Source: Cerioporus squamosus (taxonomy: Eukaryota > Basidiomycota > Agaricomycetes > Polyporales > Polyporaceae). Taken from it: a stretch of 64,000 nucleotides of DNA. Where the stretch lies: the NCBI GenBank assembly GCA_022592435.1, contig JABYQS010000016.1, positions 186,001-250,000 on the forward strand, in the 5' to 3' direction. Both the position numbers and the translations under genes were made by a program. Every line of letters starts with the position of its first letter. The first letter of the stretch is position 1. Shown piece by piece: positions 1 through 12,600 of this stretch. Under the pieces are notes generated by a model. It was not told the DNA's origin and ran no database searches. It worked only from the letters and a program-made list of their open reading frames with translations.

Positions 1-496
1 GACTTTCGGGTGTACGACGCCAACAAAGAGCCCATCATGCCGAGTCGACTAGAAGAGGAGACCCCGTGCATCGCCCGCTGGATGAACCTCGTCAACGTAG
101 CCGTCGAACAGCGCGGCGGCGAGCCGGACGCCGCCAACCATCTCCATCGATGGACGACAGAACACCCCGACCTCGAGGACGTCGTCTGTGGAGAATACTG
201 GTTCCAGACGTGTCCTTGGAAGCAAGGCAGTGATCCCGAGTCAGCGCGTGACAACCGAATAGGTGAACTGATGCGCGAAGATATTCTGGTGCGTCCTGCA
301 TGACCCCGTGCTGCGCGATCTGCCTCTGACCTGCCTGCAGGCGTTCCTCAAATCCGGCCGTCCGCTTCTTCTTGGCAGCGACCTGGACTTCTTCCTCGTC
401 GAAGAGCTCGAGTTGGAGGCGATCCGCGAGCTCATGGAAGCAAGTACTCAGACGTACATACGGGTACAAAGCGCGTACGCAAGGAGAAAACCATGA
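1..496 (+). CDS. 3' end of a LaeA/UMTA-like SAM-dependent methyltransferase gene (5' part outside window)
   Basis: Two exons are visible: from the window edge to 288, and 341-496, joined by a 52-nt GT-AG intron (289-340) in phase 0, ending at a TGA. The roughly 147-residue C-terminal piece contains the order IARW.N.V, RGGEPDAA.HL, EYWF.T.PW, R.NRIG..MREDI, FLKSGRPLLLGSDL and TYIRV..AYARR. I recognise this as the tail of the large Agaricomycete family of LaeA-like class I methyltransferases. The SAM-binding motifs would be upstream and are not seen. The family is often linked to secondary metabolism, but the substrate cannot be told here, and no biosynthetic genes follow. The family call rests on recalled resemblance only. 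Confidence 0.6.
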
Positions 497-2290
497 GGAC
501 TGGGACCTTGGTTTGGACTTCGCTTGCTGGTTCAGCTGCATCTGCTTACGCTATTAGTGCCTAATTGTCACCCCTGCATTTGTATTCTAGCATCACATAT
601 CCTATCGCTCTCGTCGCATTGCTTTGAAATTATAGCCGCGTTTCCCTGCTACCTCCACGCTCCACGCCTGAAACCGGACTTCGCGGTGTTGTTCCGGATC
701 CCGAGCCACTGTGTTGTGCTTACTTACCGGTAGGACCAACGCGGTTAAGAAAGGGTCGATCGTGGCTCAGTAGAGATCCGGTGGGGCACGCGACCCACGT
801 CAATCTGCGATGCCCACCAGATGTTCACTGTGCTGATGGCTGTCTCGAGGCGGCGCGCCGGTATTAGGACGATGCTGGCGAGGCGCAGCACGGATATGCA
901 CACGTGGGGCTTCGCAGTTCAGCCTCAACAGGAACTCAGATGTCCTCAAATCAACGTATGGCAGGGATACCAACGTTTTCGACGGGCGAATGATCCAGAG
1001 AGACAATTCATATCTGCTGCGCGAGCATGCCCTTTGTCCTGTTTCAGAGCGTAGCTAACCCAACGGTTTTCTGTCCACCTGCAAACAGGGACAAGGCGAC
1101 CGATGGGTAACCCTGGGTAACCTCGCGCACCCAAAAGCATGCCTTCTCTCCCGTCAGAAACGCCGGGATCCCTGCCAGTGACGCCAAACAAACAAGCCCC
1201 GCGTGTGAAACAGTGTCTCAGATGAGTGGACAAAGGAGAGCTCCAGGAGAGGTAAGAACAATCGAAGCGGCGGTGGGCGCGAGCTAACTAAGCGCTATCG
1301 TGCGTCTTGCATCCTAGGGGCATGCGGGCATCGGGACGCGTGCCCGCGCTGCAGGAGGCTGTATGACCCTTTACCTCAAGCCCGGTCTTCCGCCCATTAG
1401 TCAACGAGACTGCCAGAGGAGGGCCTCGATTCAGGGCCCGCCAACGACGCTCCCTACGAAACAAGCCACTGTTAGGTACCTGCTCTGTACCGCTGAACGG
1501 AAGCGAAGCGTACATCGTGCATCATGCATGCATGAGGGAGGACAGAAGAAACGTTGCACGATATCGTCATCGCTCGGAGTGTTGCCGCTGAGGTCAGCGG
1601 CTGAGGTGCCTTGCTTGAGACGCGCGCAGCATCTGCGACTAAGTACCATACGCCGATTGAGATCGGGGACCCATATCCCGCCTCGGGATTCGTACGAATA
1701 AGTATACGGGGCGGCCTCCGCGGTGACCGCGCGAGTGCCTGCGTGGCCGTTACCAGTGCGGTGAGCTCGAGGTCGTTGCAGGAAAATGCAGCGCCCCGCC
1801 GACACTGCGAGAGGAGATATGGATGAGGTTGCTGCAAGCGAACCGGATCAGTTGAAGCTCAAGGAACGTTCAATCAATATATGACACATCGGACCCCAGC
1901 GAAGAACGTCGTTGACACGCACCTACCATCTACCACTGCTCGTACCAGCAATACTCCTGCCGCACAACGCTGTTCGTGACATGGCACACGATAGCCGATG
2001 ACGTCCAAGCCCGATGCTGGTTCCTGGCTGGACATCCGATGTGAAGCGGAGTAATACGAGCTTGCGGATCGGACGATTATGAGCACAGCCCGAGCGCATG
2101 AAGCAGTGGCAAACGTCAAGGCGTTCAGTATGTTTGATCGGAAGGTTATGTCACAGGCGCTTACCCGCTTTCCCACCCACTATCCTCGGGCGTCTCGAAA
2201 TCCTGGATCGCCATACGGGCTTTTCCTCCTCATCCAGCATCTCCGGCAGCCGGTTGGGCTACAACGCTGCTGTCGCACTCTTACGAAAGG
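497..2290. other. Intergenic stretch of about 1.8 kb with no recognisable gene
   Basis: Several open frames of 60-124 codons occur on both strands (for example 1363-1701 + and 1431-1805 -). They overlap each other, lack splice-compatible continuation and show no protein family features. I see no tRNA B box, repeat or mobile element. The last part should hold the SKI2 promoter and 5' leader. Confidence 0.6.
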
Positions 2291-5200
2291 ATGGCCGCCA
2301 ATGAACACGAAGTCTTGGTCGATCAAATCCTAAATCCCGCAGTCGGCAATGCCGATGGCCTTCTTTCCGGCTTGGGCCTTGCAAGTTTCCCCTCGAGAGA
2401 CGAGGTCCATAAGCAGATAGAGGAGCACCTTCTCCTGCCGAACTCTACGCTGCCGGACCATTGGCTCCCGACGTATCAGATGTAGGGCTTCAGGGTATTC
2501 GGCATCCCGCGGTCCGATTTATTGATGACACCGTTCTGTAGACATTGGGAAACCAAGCTATCGATCCCGTCCTTGCTGAAGCTCGAGCCATCACCACCCC
2601 CAACGAGTCTTGCGTTTGTTCGGACTGGTCTGCAAGGACGCGTAACCGGTTATAACGAAGTACGTACTGAGGTCGGCGTGTTATGTCCGTTAAGTGACGT
2701 CTGTGTGCAGGTGTCCAATCCTCGAGTGTCCACCGGGCTGACGTCTACGGCTCTGGACCGTGCGCCAGGTCCGAGCCGCAACTTTGTACGGGGAAAGTCA
2801 GGCTACGTGCCTTTCTTGCCTGGGGGTCTCGATAGTCTCAAGCTGGCGGATGATGTCATCGACTTTCAAGAGGGATCCTCACGTCTTAGAACGGTCGCCC
2901 CCGGTCTGTCGCGCGGCCTCCGCCTTTCAGGCCAAGCTTCGGAAGACGTCGACCCTGATGTCGTCGGACTGAGCACTACACGACGTGCCGCACCCGAGGA
3001 GCACGAAGCTCCGGTGCGTGTGCACACTTCACTATGCCCGCTCGTAAGTGTCGCTAACCAAGCCAAACAGAACGGCCAATCGTATGGTTCTTTGGAAGAG
3101 GAGGATGCTCCATTGGGAAATGGCACTGCTGACATTGACGAGCTGCTACCCACCAGCGTGCGTAATATGCACTGGTCTACTCTGTCGTGCAGGTGCTGAG
3201 ACGAGCTCCTTTCAGCGGACTCACTTGAATCCTGTGGCTTCTGCTCGCCGGCAGCTGCGTCGCGCAAATGTTCAGAAGCGTGACTGGGCTCACGAGGTGG
3301 ATGTGAATAAGGAGATGACTAACTTCCATGAGTTGGTACCGGAGATGGCGCACAAGGTTGGTCCCTTCAGGACGCATGCCCTTGATCCTGGGAATGACCC
3401 TCGTTCTGCAGTATCCTTTTAAGCTGGACACGTTCCAGAAGGAGGCGGTGTATCACCTCGAGATGGGGGACTCCGTGTTCGTGGCGGCGCATACATCGGC
3501 GGGGAAGACTGTTGTGGCGGAGTACGCAATCGCGCTCGCGGCGAAACATATGACCAGGTATCTGCGCCTCGCACCGATTTGTTCACGGCGGCAGTTCTGA
3601 ACTCGTTCAATCTTCCAGGGCCATCTACACGTCTCCGATCAAGGCGCTTTCGAACCAAAAGTACCGCGACTTCAAGCAGACCTTTGGCGCTGCCTCTGTG
3701 GGCATATTGACGGGAGACGTCCAGATTAATCCGGAAGCCAACTGCCTCATCATGACGACGGAGATTCTGCGCAGCATGCTCTACAAGGGCGCTGACCTGA
3801 TACGAGATGTCGAGTTCGTCATCTTTGACGAGGTGCATTATGTCAACGACGCAGAGGTGAGCAATCCGGATGCTGAGCGTAGCTATGTGGCGGATTCTCA
3901 CAGCCAAATTTACCACGCAGCGCGGTGTCGTCTGGGAAGAAGTCATTATCATGCTGCCGGATCATGTCAACATCATCTTGCTTTCTGCCACCGTTCCGAA
4001 CACGAAGGAGTTTGCGGACTGGGTTGGGTACGAGTGACAAGTCTACGCTCATGGAAGGCATGCTGATTGGATGCACAGGAGGACGAAGAAGAAGGACATC
4101 TACGTTATCTCTACAAGCAAGCGTCCGGTGCCGCTCGAGCACTACCTCTACGCTGGCAGGGACCTACACAAAATCGTTGATGCCGAGCGACGCTACCTCG
4201 GCCAAGGGTTGGCGGCTTCTTTCTATTCTGATCTACTCCCAATAACCATAGTGCTCTGTGTAGGTACAAAGACGCCGGAGAGGCGCTGCGGCGGAAACAG
4301 GACAAGGAGCGAGAGGCCCAAGGTCTTCCCCCCGTGCAGAGGCTCGGCGCGCGCGCTGCAGCGCCGCAACGAGGACAGCGCGGAGGACCACCCAGCCGAG
4401 GAGGTCAACGAGGGGGCACGCCTGCCCGTGGCGCACCGGCACGCGGCGCCCCAGCCCGCGGCGGAGGTAGCTCGAGAACATTCCATCAGCCGGACAAGAA
4501 TCTTTATGTGCATCTTATTGGGAACCTGCGCAAGCGCGAATTGCTCCCCGTGGTTGTCTTCACGTTCTCCAAGAAACGCTGCGAGGAGAACGCTGGGACC
4601 CTGACGAACCTCGACCTATCCACCGCCAGCGAGAGGAGTGAGATTCATGTAGCCATCGAGAAAGCGCTGTCGCGGCTGAAAGGCGGGTCGTTCGCTCCCT
4701 GTTCGTGGCACCTGCCATCGTCTAATGCCTTATGTTCCGGATGCAGGGTCGGACAGACAGCTCCCGCAGATACGCCGGATGCGCGACCTGCTCTCTCGCG
4801 GCATCGGCGTCCATCACGGAGGCCTGCTGCCCATTGTGAAAGAGGTCAGCAACGTTGATACCTGGTGAGCCCTTATTGCGTGCTGATGCGCGGAAACAGG
4901 TCGTAGAAATCCTCTTTGCGCGCGGATTGGTCAAGGTCCTGTTCGCGACGGAGACGTTTGCCATGGTACGTTATAGGGTCGTCGAGATTGCTTGCGCAAT
5001 CACTGACGCATATCATAGGGTGTGAACATGCCAGCCAAATGTGTCGTCTTCTCGCACATCAGGAAGCACGACGGGCGCAGCTTCAGGGACTTGAATCCCG
5101 GGGAGTACACACAAATGGCTGGACGGGCGGGCCGCCGTGGTCTCGACTCGACGGGAACGGTCATCATCGTGGCAAACGATGAGTGTCCCGAGGTGAGCAT

Positions 5201-7237
5201 GAATACGTTAAATGCCGAGTGCCGCCGATGATTTATGACTATCTTCGGGCGGTAGCAAACGACGCTCCAGAACATGATACTAGGGACGCCCACCAAATTG
5301 CAGTCCCAATTCCGACTTACGTACAACATGATCCTGAACCTGCTCCGGGTGGAGGCGCTACGCGTTGAAGAGATGATCAAACGCAGCTTTTCCGAGAATG
5401 CGACACAGAGGATATTGCCCGACAATCAGAAGAAGGTGGCCGAGGTGCGTCTTGCCATGCGCTGCGCATATATGCGGCTCTTCATTTAACCATTATCTCC
5501 CAGACCGAGCGTAAGTTGTCGAGCCTTCCAGAGCTAGACTGCGATGTATGCGCCCCAGATCTGGAGCGGTTCTACGACATCTCGTTTGACATTGTCGAGC
5601 TCAACCACCAAATTCTGACCAAGGCGGTCGCAAAGGGTGGCAGGTACCTGACTCCCGGGCGTGTCGTGATCCTTCGTGACGGTGTACGTTGTGTCACACA
5701 ACTGCATCTTCAGCACGACTGACTTCTTCCATCTCTTCTATACAGCATTTCAAGTGGAACATAGCCGCCTTCCTCAAGCCAGTACCATCTGCCGCCGCCA
5801 AAGCGAGAGGTCCACTCGACGAAGAGAAAGTGAAGCTTTACTACGTTCTGGCCTTAGTGTCTCCGGAGACGAAGGACAAGAAGCATGGTGAGTTTTGTCC
5901 ATCGTTCTCCGTGACACGGCGCACAGAGATTCAAGATGTTGTGAGACGTGGATGCGGAAGCGGTTCCTCCTCGATGGCCTCCAACTCCGGAGTCCCTACT
6001 GATCGACAAGCCCGTTTACGAGCTCACGGCAGTCCCGGCGACCAGTATAGCCATGGTGTCCTGCGATTGCATCAAGGTGGCTTCCCTGTCCCTTGCGATA
6101 TTCGTGGCCTCGCTGACTAGTACTTCTAGGTTGACGTTCCACTACTGGTGGAGAAGCACAGACTGTCGGCGCTCAAAGCGACGACGAAGTCGTTGCAGGA
6201 AACTCTGAATGTACTGGCTGCAGCAAGGGTCTATTCCCGAAGCAGAGTGGGCGAGGAACCGACAGCTCGAATTCCAGGAGCTCTTGCGGCAGAGGCAGCA
6301 ACTAGTGGGCCAGCTTGACGGTGTTGTATGCACCTCGTGTCTGAACTTCGAGGATCATGTCAGTGACTACGCCGCCCGCCACCGTTATATCAACCATCTG
6401 AACTAACGCCCTGCAGTACATGTACATGCACGGCAAGAAGGTCCTTCAAGCCAACATCGAAGCCCTCAAGATGGCAATCTCGGACGAGAATTTGGCACTT
6501 ATCCCCGATTACGAACAACGCATCGCGGTACTCAAAGAGCTGAAGTTCATCGACGACAACTCGACGGTACTGCTCAAAGGGCGTGTCGCTTGCGAGGTCT
6601 GAAGGTCCCTTCCCTAGTTACTTTGAGGGTGCTCACTGCAGCTTTCGCAGATCAACTCAGCGAACGAACTCGTCCTGACGGAGCTCATACTCGAGAACAC
6701 GCTCGCGGCGTACGAGCCGGAAGAAGTCGTCGCTCTCCTCTCCTGCTTCGTCTTCCAGGAGAAGACCGAGGTCGAGCCTGTCATCCCGCCGAAGCTCCAA
6801 GAAGGACTGGTTGCCGTCATGGCGATCGCAGAGCGTGTGGAGGCCGTACAGACCAGGCACAATGCGCTTGTGGAAGACTTCCGTGCGCTCAAGCCCGGTC
6901 TTGTAGAGGTCGTGTATGAGTGGGCGAAGGGGATGGTGAGCAGTCCTAAATCCACCTGGATGTATGCGCTTATTGACGATTACTTTCCAGCCGTTCGAGC
7001 AAATAACAGAGCTTACCGACGTAGCGGAAGGTACCATCGTGCGTGTCATCACACGCCTGGACGAAACATGTCGAGAGGTCAGAGACGCGGCTCGCGTCAT
7101 CGGCGACGCGGAGTTGTTCAAGAAGATGGAGGAAGCACAAATCAAGATCAAGAGAGACAGTGCGTGTCACGCAAATCCTCTGATGTTACTGCGCTCACGG
7201 CCCTCCAGTTGTATTCGCCGCCAGCTTGTATTTCTAG
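2291..7237 (+). CDS. SKI2: SKI2, DExH-box RNA helicase of the cytosolic Ski complex
   Basis: The ATP-driven helicase of the Ski complex feeds mRNA 3' ends to the cytosolic exosome for 3'-5' decay. I assemble 22 exons (about 1,249 aa). The N-terminus has the Ski2-type LPDHWLP segment, followed by GRVTGYNEV, then the RecA1 domain with Q-type entry ([11 protein letters not shown]), Walker [24 protein letters not shown] box ([12 protein letters not shown]) and SATVPN. RecA2 shows [37 protein letters not shown] and [12 protein letters not shown]. The arch/KOW region and the C-terminal DSHCT domain follow, ending [10 protein letters not shown]. The start has a good context (aaggATGGCC). Odd points: an RG-rich insert in exon 10 (about 4310-4480), a likely GC-AG intron (4683-4746), and one extra nucleotide near 6210 that breaks the frame in exon 18. 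The summed exon length is 3n+1, which agrees with a single insertion. Confidence 0.93.
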
Positions 7238-7402
7238 CCACTTATGTAGCCAATCATACTAGTACATTGACCAGCGCACACGATCACACAAAAGTTCCTC
7301 GCAAGCCCAATATATTAGAAGATGCCATACTTTCCAATAGCACAGACAGCAATGGTAACGGTGCAAAACGCGATGAAAGAGTGGGGGATGGGTATGTCCC
7401 TT

Positions 7403-9378
7403 TTACTTCCGCTTCTTGACCGCCGTCTCCTTCTCCTCACCACCTGCAGGCGCGACGGGAGCCGTCTCGGTCTTCGACTTGTCGTCGGCCGTGGGCGCGT
7501 CAGTCTTCTTGGTGGATTTAGGAGACTGCAAGCAACGACATCAGCAATTGCAGCGCAACCCACGTAATACAAGTGGACATACCTTGGTAATAGGCTTCTG
7601 CTGGGCGCCGACAAAGCCGAAGAGAACACCGAGCATGCCGAAGAGGGTGACGACGGAGAGGGTAAGGCCAGCGCCAGTCTCGGGGTGCGTCTTGAACGCA
7701 AGGAGGGGATCGATCTTGGCAAGCTCGATGAACTTGAAGACCTTGCGGCGAATAAACTCGACGGGCTCGGCCTTGAAGTCAACAACCTCATCCTCAATGT
7801 CGTCCTCCTTCTCCTCAGCCTTGGTCCTGATATCCTCAAGCTTCTTCTTGACGAAGTACGTCTCCTCAGCGAGCTTGCGGGCGTCCTCGACGGAGTGGCC
7901 GACGTAGATGTTGTCGAAGAGGATGTCCTCAGTCATGGTCCAGAGCTCGATACCAACGCCGCCGATAGGGACGAGAGACTTGACGGGGTTGAGGTCCTCG
8001 AAGTAGTTGGGGTTAGGGATCTTGCGAGGTGCCCACTCGCCCTTGTACTCAGGGTTGTCGATCATCGGTGCGAACCACTTGCCCTTGTAGTTAGGGTTGG
8101 CCTTGTACGGACGCTTCCACTCGCCGCATCCAGGTGCCTCGTCGCACTTGGGGTTGCGGATGGTGGGTGCGATATATTCACCGTCCTCCTCGTCATCCCA
8201 CTCCTCAGGCTTCTCAGCATCTAAGATACGGGATCAATACTGTCGCCCAAGCAAAGCAGTGAATAGACATACCAGGGTCAGGGATGTACTCGGGCTCATC
8301 ATCGAGCCAGCCTTCAGGCTTCACGGCGTCCTCATCGGGAATCTCGTAAGGAGCATCCTCATCCCAGTCATCGGGCTACGTGTAACGCAACAATCAGTGT
8401 CGTCCAACGCGCCATAGTCTATGCAAGAACAGACCTTCACGGCTTCAGGGTCGGGGATCCTCTTGGTGTCGACCCAGTCCTCAGGCTTCTTGTCCTCCGG
8501 ATCGTCAATCTCCTTTTCAGGGTTAACGGGCGGGGTAAAGTCCTCGAGGAGGTTGCCGAGGTTGTAGCTGTCGCCGTTGAACAGGACATCGTAAGTGTTG
8601 TTGGGGAAGAGGTGAAGCGTGTAGAGGTTGGTGGCCTTGCCGAAGTTGGGCTTCGGGGGAAGCTTGAGGTGCTTCTCCTCAAACTCGCCAGAGACAGGGT
8701 TCTTGTGGCGGAAGATGAAGTGAATCTAGCAGAGCGCGCGGAGCACGTGAGCAAACACGTCACATCGACACGAACAGTAGCGCGTAGCAAGGCAGAAGCG
8801 CCCCGGACAGCGAGTTCCACGTACCTTCGTGCCAGGGCACGTCAAGTCGGGCCCAAACATGATGGTCCAAGGAGTCTTATCATCGAACTCCTTGCCCGCA
8901 GTCTGGAAGCCGTTCTCGAGGAGCTTGAGGTATCCACCACCGCAATTACCGCCCTTCTGGTACTTGACCTCATACTGAACGACGAGGGGCTGTTCGGCGA
9001 ACTCAACCGGGTGAGAGAAGGGAGCAGAGATGGCGTGGTGAGCGGCCTTGCTCTTTGCGACAAGGCCCTTGTCGCCGGGGATGAGAGGCTCGATGGGTTC
9101 CTCTACCTCCCACTTGCCGACATAACTCCAAGTCTCGCCACCAACGGGGGTCTTCTTGGTCGCCTCAGAGGGCGTCCACCGCTCGGACCAGTCGTCAGTG
9201 AACTGCTCGAGGAAGGGGGCCTTGATAGAGGTGGCCTGGAACACGACAAGTCGTTAGAACATTGTATATACGCGAAGGGAGGCATTATGACACGCACCTG
9301 GAAAGGATGGACTTCGTCCTCGTTCGCCGAAACAGCGACGGCGAGGGCGAGGAAGGCAGAAAGCGCTACGCTTCGCAT
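7403..9378 (-). CDS. CNX1: Calnexin, ER membrane lectin chaperone
   Basis: Calnexin binds monoglucosylated N-glycans on new glycoproteins in the ER and retains them for folding. Six exons (9298-9378, 8825-9235, 8435-8725, 8273-8375, 7583-8220, 7403-7525) give 548 aa. Residues 1-18 are a signal peptide (MRSVALSAF...AVSA). The globular lectin domain includes [19 protein letters not shown] and [10 protein letters not shown]. The proline-rich P-domain arm carries type-1 repeats (KPEDWVD, KPDDWDE, KPEGWLD, KPEEWDD) followed by type-2 repeats ([25 protein letters not shown]). A single membrane span near residues 480-500 ([19 protein letters not shown]) is followed by a short lysine-rich cytosolic tail ending KKRK. 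Length and order fit fungal calnexins. It is tail-to-tail with SKI2, 165 bp apart. Confidence 0.96.
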
Positions 9379-9520
9379 GGTATACGAAGGACCGAGACGG
9401 GTGGAAAGCAGTGGGATGGGCGAAGGAAAGAGCGAGAGAAGAGAAGGAGGTAAGAGTGTGCAGCTGGCGATTGCAGGCGCCCTCTAATAAGCTGGGCTCG
9501 GCTGTTCCCCGGTCACAAGT

Positions 9521-9528
9521 GCCACGTA
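9521..9528 (-). promoter_or_regulatory. ACGTG-containing, UPR-element-like site upstream of calnexin
   Basis: On the minus strand this reads TACGTGGC, about 145 bp upstream of the calnexin ATG. ACGTG cores are the known binding motif of Hac1/XBP1-type bZIP factors of the unfolded protein response, and calnexin is a classic UPR target. One short motif can occur by chance, so this is only a candidate. Confidence 0.25.
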
Positions 9529-9682
9529 GCCCGTCCCGCAACACGCGCGCCTCCTCCGTTCCAGCGCGTTCCATGCTCCCACGCATCCCCGGATACCCTC
9601 CCTCACGCCGGCATGAGAGTCACAGCAACGAAAAGCAGTTCCATAGCACGCCCTACATACACAAGCACTACCACTACAACAG

Positions 9683-12600
9683 CTATCCTAGCAGGTCTGC
9701 ATGTCCCGACGCCGACAGCGCAAGCTACAATGGTCAACGTCAACGCACATCGAACGCACGGTCTGGACATGCCACGTACAATGAACTCGTCGTCCAGATA
9801 TTTTGACACAGAGATCTGGTCTCCCAGGCCCTTGCGTCTTCTCGTCTTCAGCACGAGGTCTCGTGCGAGTGCTTGTCCGGACGCAGGCTCCAGAGGCCGA
9901 AGCTTGATGCTTGTGTCAGTGGGATCACCTGCGTGTGACGCCTCAGCCACCGATGATTCCGCGCACCGTCCATGCACACTCACCTGGCACAATCGACCAG
10001 TGGTCGAACGTTTGCAAGCAGAATGCTTGCCCCTGCGTCGACGTCCGCAGGTCTGTCTCGAAGCCATTCGCGTCGATCACCGGGATGAGGGCTTTCACCG
10101 TGTACAGCGGCGAGCCAGCCTTCGGAATGTCCTGCGTAACGTGACCGCGGCGTCTGGCGAGCACGGTGTACACGGCAGATATACAGTCAGCTGGGGCCTG
10201 CACTTCGACGAAGTATACGGGCTCCATCAGCCGAGGAGTAGCCTAGAAATTGCTGCTTCAGAGGATTTTCGAGATGACGTAGACATGCAGCCTCACCATT
10301 AGGAACGAAGAATAGCAAACTCGACGGGCGGTGGGCACAATCTGTCCTCCGCCGCGGTAGATTGGCTCTTGCGCCAAGCTGGCGTCGAGTATTCGGAACT
10401 TAACGTTCCGCATAGCTGAGGAACCGCACATTGTCAGATGACTGACAGAGATGGAATGAACACTAAGCACTCACGCTCATCGCACAGTGGCCCTTCTCGT
10501 GCGCCCCACTGGAAGCCCTGCTTGATATGTTCCTTGACTGTGCCCAACAATTTCTTGTCGACTTGCGATGGCAACGTATCGTCGAGCAAGATATTGGGAC
10601 CACTGTCGTCTGGTCCGAACGCCCATATCGACCGCGAGGCGAGCAAGTCCCACTGGTATTTTTCCTCGAAGAACTTCCCGCGCTCCTTCGCAGTCATACG
10701 CATATTGACGCGCCCTGTCTCGATGTCCTCCGCAATCCCGCGCTCGAGCGGCTCTGCGATCATCGTGAGGCGGTTCCTGCGAACAGCTCGGTGAGTTTCG
10801 CCCGCCACCGGCACACAGAATCCCAGCTGCCACGTACTTCTTGTTGGGCGTGTCGGCATAGCACTTCAGCGCACTCGTCTCAAGCACCGTCTCCGCGAAC
10901 TTCGTGACCGGGTCCGACACCTTGATCTCGATCTCCGAGAACAGTCGCCTGAGGTCGTGCATCACACAGTCGAGGTACAGCTCGCCCGTGCCAACGACGA
11001 CGTGCTCGCCGCTCTCCTCCACCTTGGTCGCAACGAGCGGATACGACTTGTTGATGCTTCGCAAACCGGAGAGCATCTTCGGCAGCTCTGACGGCGCAAT
11101 AGGCTCAATGGCGATCTTGAGCACTGACTGCGTCATGTGCTTGATTGGCCGGAAGATATGCAAGTCGTCCTCGATGTCCACGCCAACGATGGTCGCTGTC
11201 TTCGATATTGACGCATCGACGCCTCCAATCAGAACGAGATTGCCTGCGGGCACTTCCTCTGCTGGGATGAAGTACCTATGTGCATCCTCTCAGACGCAAG
11301 TCGCACAAGATACCTTGAACAGGACGCACCGAGCCTCACTTATCCAAAGATCCTCGACCTGAGCCTTGACCATGTCTTCCTCGTCTTCTGGAGAATAGCC
11401 CTCGCCGAGAACCTTGACGTCCATACCCTTCCGCAGAGTCCCGCTGATGACACGGCCGAAAGCACGAAAAGACTGTGCGTCAGTTGTGTGGTACAACTTT
11501 GTGATTTGAACCATCAGCGGCCCGTCGGCGCTGCATTCCTGCATAGACTGGGCCAGCTCCGAAGACATGGGACCGAGATATGTCCTCTCAACCTATAAAC
11601 CATCCGTTGGACGTCAGTAATCACCACTGATGAAACAGTAGACGAACCTTGGACCGAGTAACCTCCACGGGTGAAGGAATATGCTCAGCGATCATGTCGA
11701 CCAATCCTACGGAAGGGCCGAAGAATTGATCAAGCACAACTTTGAGCAACGGCCGCACGTCCATTTTGTACATTATGGGCTTCAGCTGGATGCCAAGGGT
11801 CGCGAGCGTCTCCTTGAGCGCATCCGACTCTTCACTGAGCACCTGGCTGTAGAGCTTGTACAATGGCTCGAGGATGAAGTGTACAAATGACCGGTTGGCC
11901 TCGGGGTCAGCAGGCTTACGCGTAAACTTGCGAGTCTCCCCGTTGAACCAGATGTCACCCCACAAACGGTCGGCGAATGCGTTGACGTCGAGGGAGCCTA
12001 GTACATATATCAGTATGCCAGTGGCGGCGAACCACTCTCCTAGATCAGTAACGCACCGTATGTATCAGCATACATCTGCGCAAACGAACGCAGAGTAAAG
12101 CACCAGTGCATGTCGGTGCTTGCAAATGCGACATTGCCGTTCTCGGGACTCAGCCGCAATGCAGGGTCTGGGTTGATACCGCTGTCCACTTGTGAGTTCG
12201 GCATATCCACAAACCTGAGACATGACGCCGCACCTGATGAAGGTATTGATCTCCTCAATAGTGTGCTTGATTTTGTAATACGCGTCAGCGGGCTTGATGC
12301 GCAGCTCAAGGATTAGTCGGTCAATCTTGTTCACGACAAGAGTTACTTTGACACCTTCTTGCAGCGCATGCCGGATGATCGCCTCCGTATTGCACATCAC
12401 ACCTTCTACGACGTCGACCACAAGGAGGATGCCGTCGACCAAGCGAATGGCACTGGCGACCTCGTCCACGAAGTTCACGTGGCCGGGTGTGTCGATGAGG
12501 TGTATGAGGTGTGATTTGCCGTAGCTGTTCGAGAGGACAAGAGACATTGGGGCGGACTTGATGGAGATTTCTCGATCACGGGAGAGAACGTGAGTGTCCG

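Noticed and set aside
733..745. 13-bp match to 20219-20232 (taggaccaacgcg)
   Set aside because: Exact 13-mers shared between two places in 64 kb are expected by chance many times; flanks do not match.
2522..3199. One long 225-codon frame as a separate gene
   Set aside because: It is parts of SKI2 exons 2-4 read through introns; splice sites and family motifs assign it to SKI2.
8612..9487. 291-codon plus-strand open frame
   Set aside because: It lies antisense to calnexin exons, has no family features, and long antisense frames are expected in GC-rich codon-biased genes.
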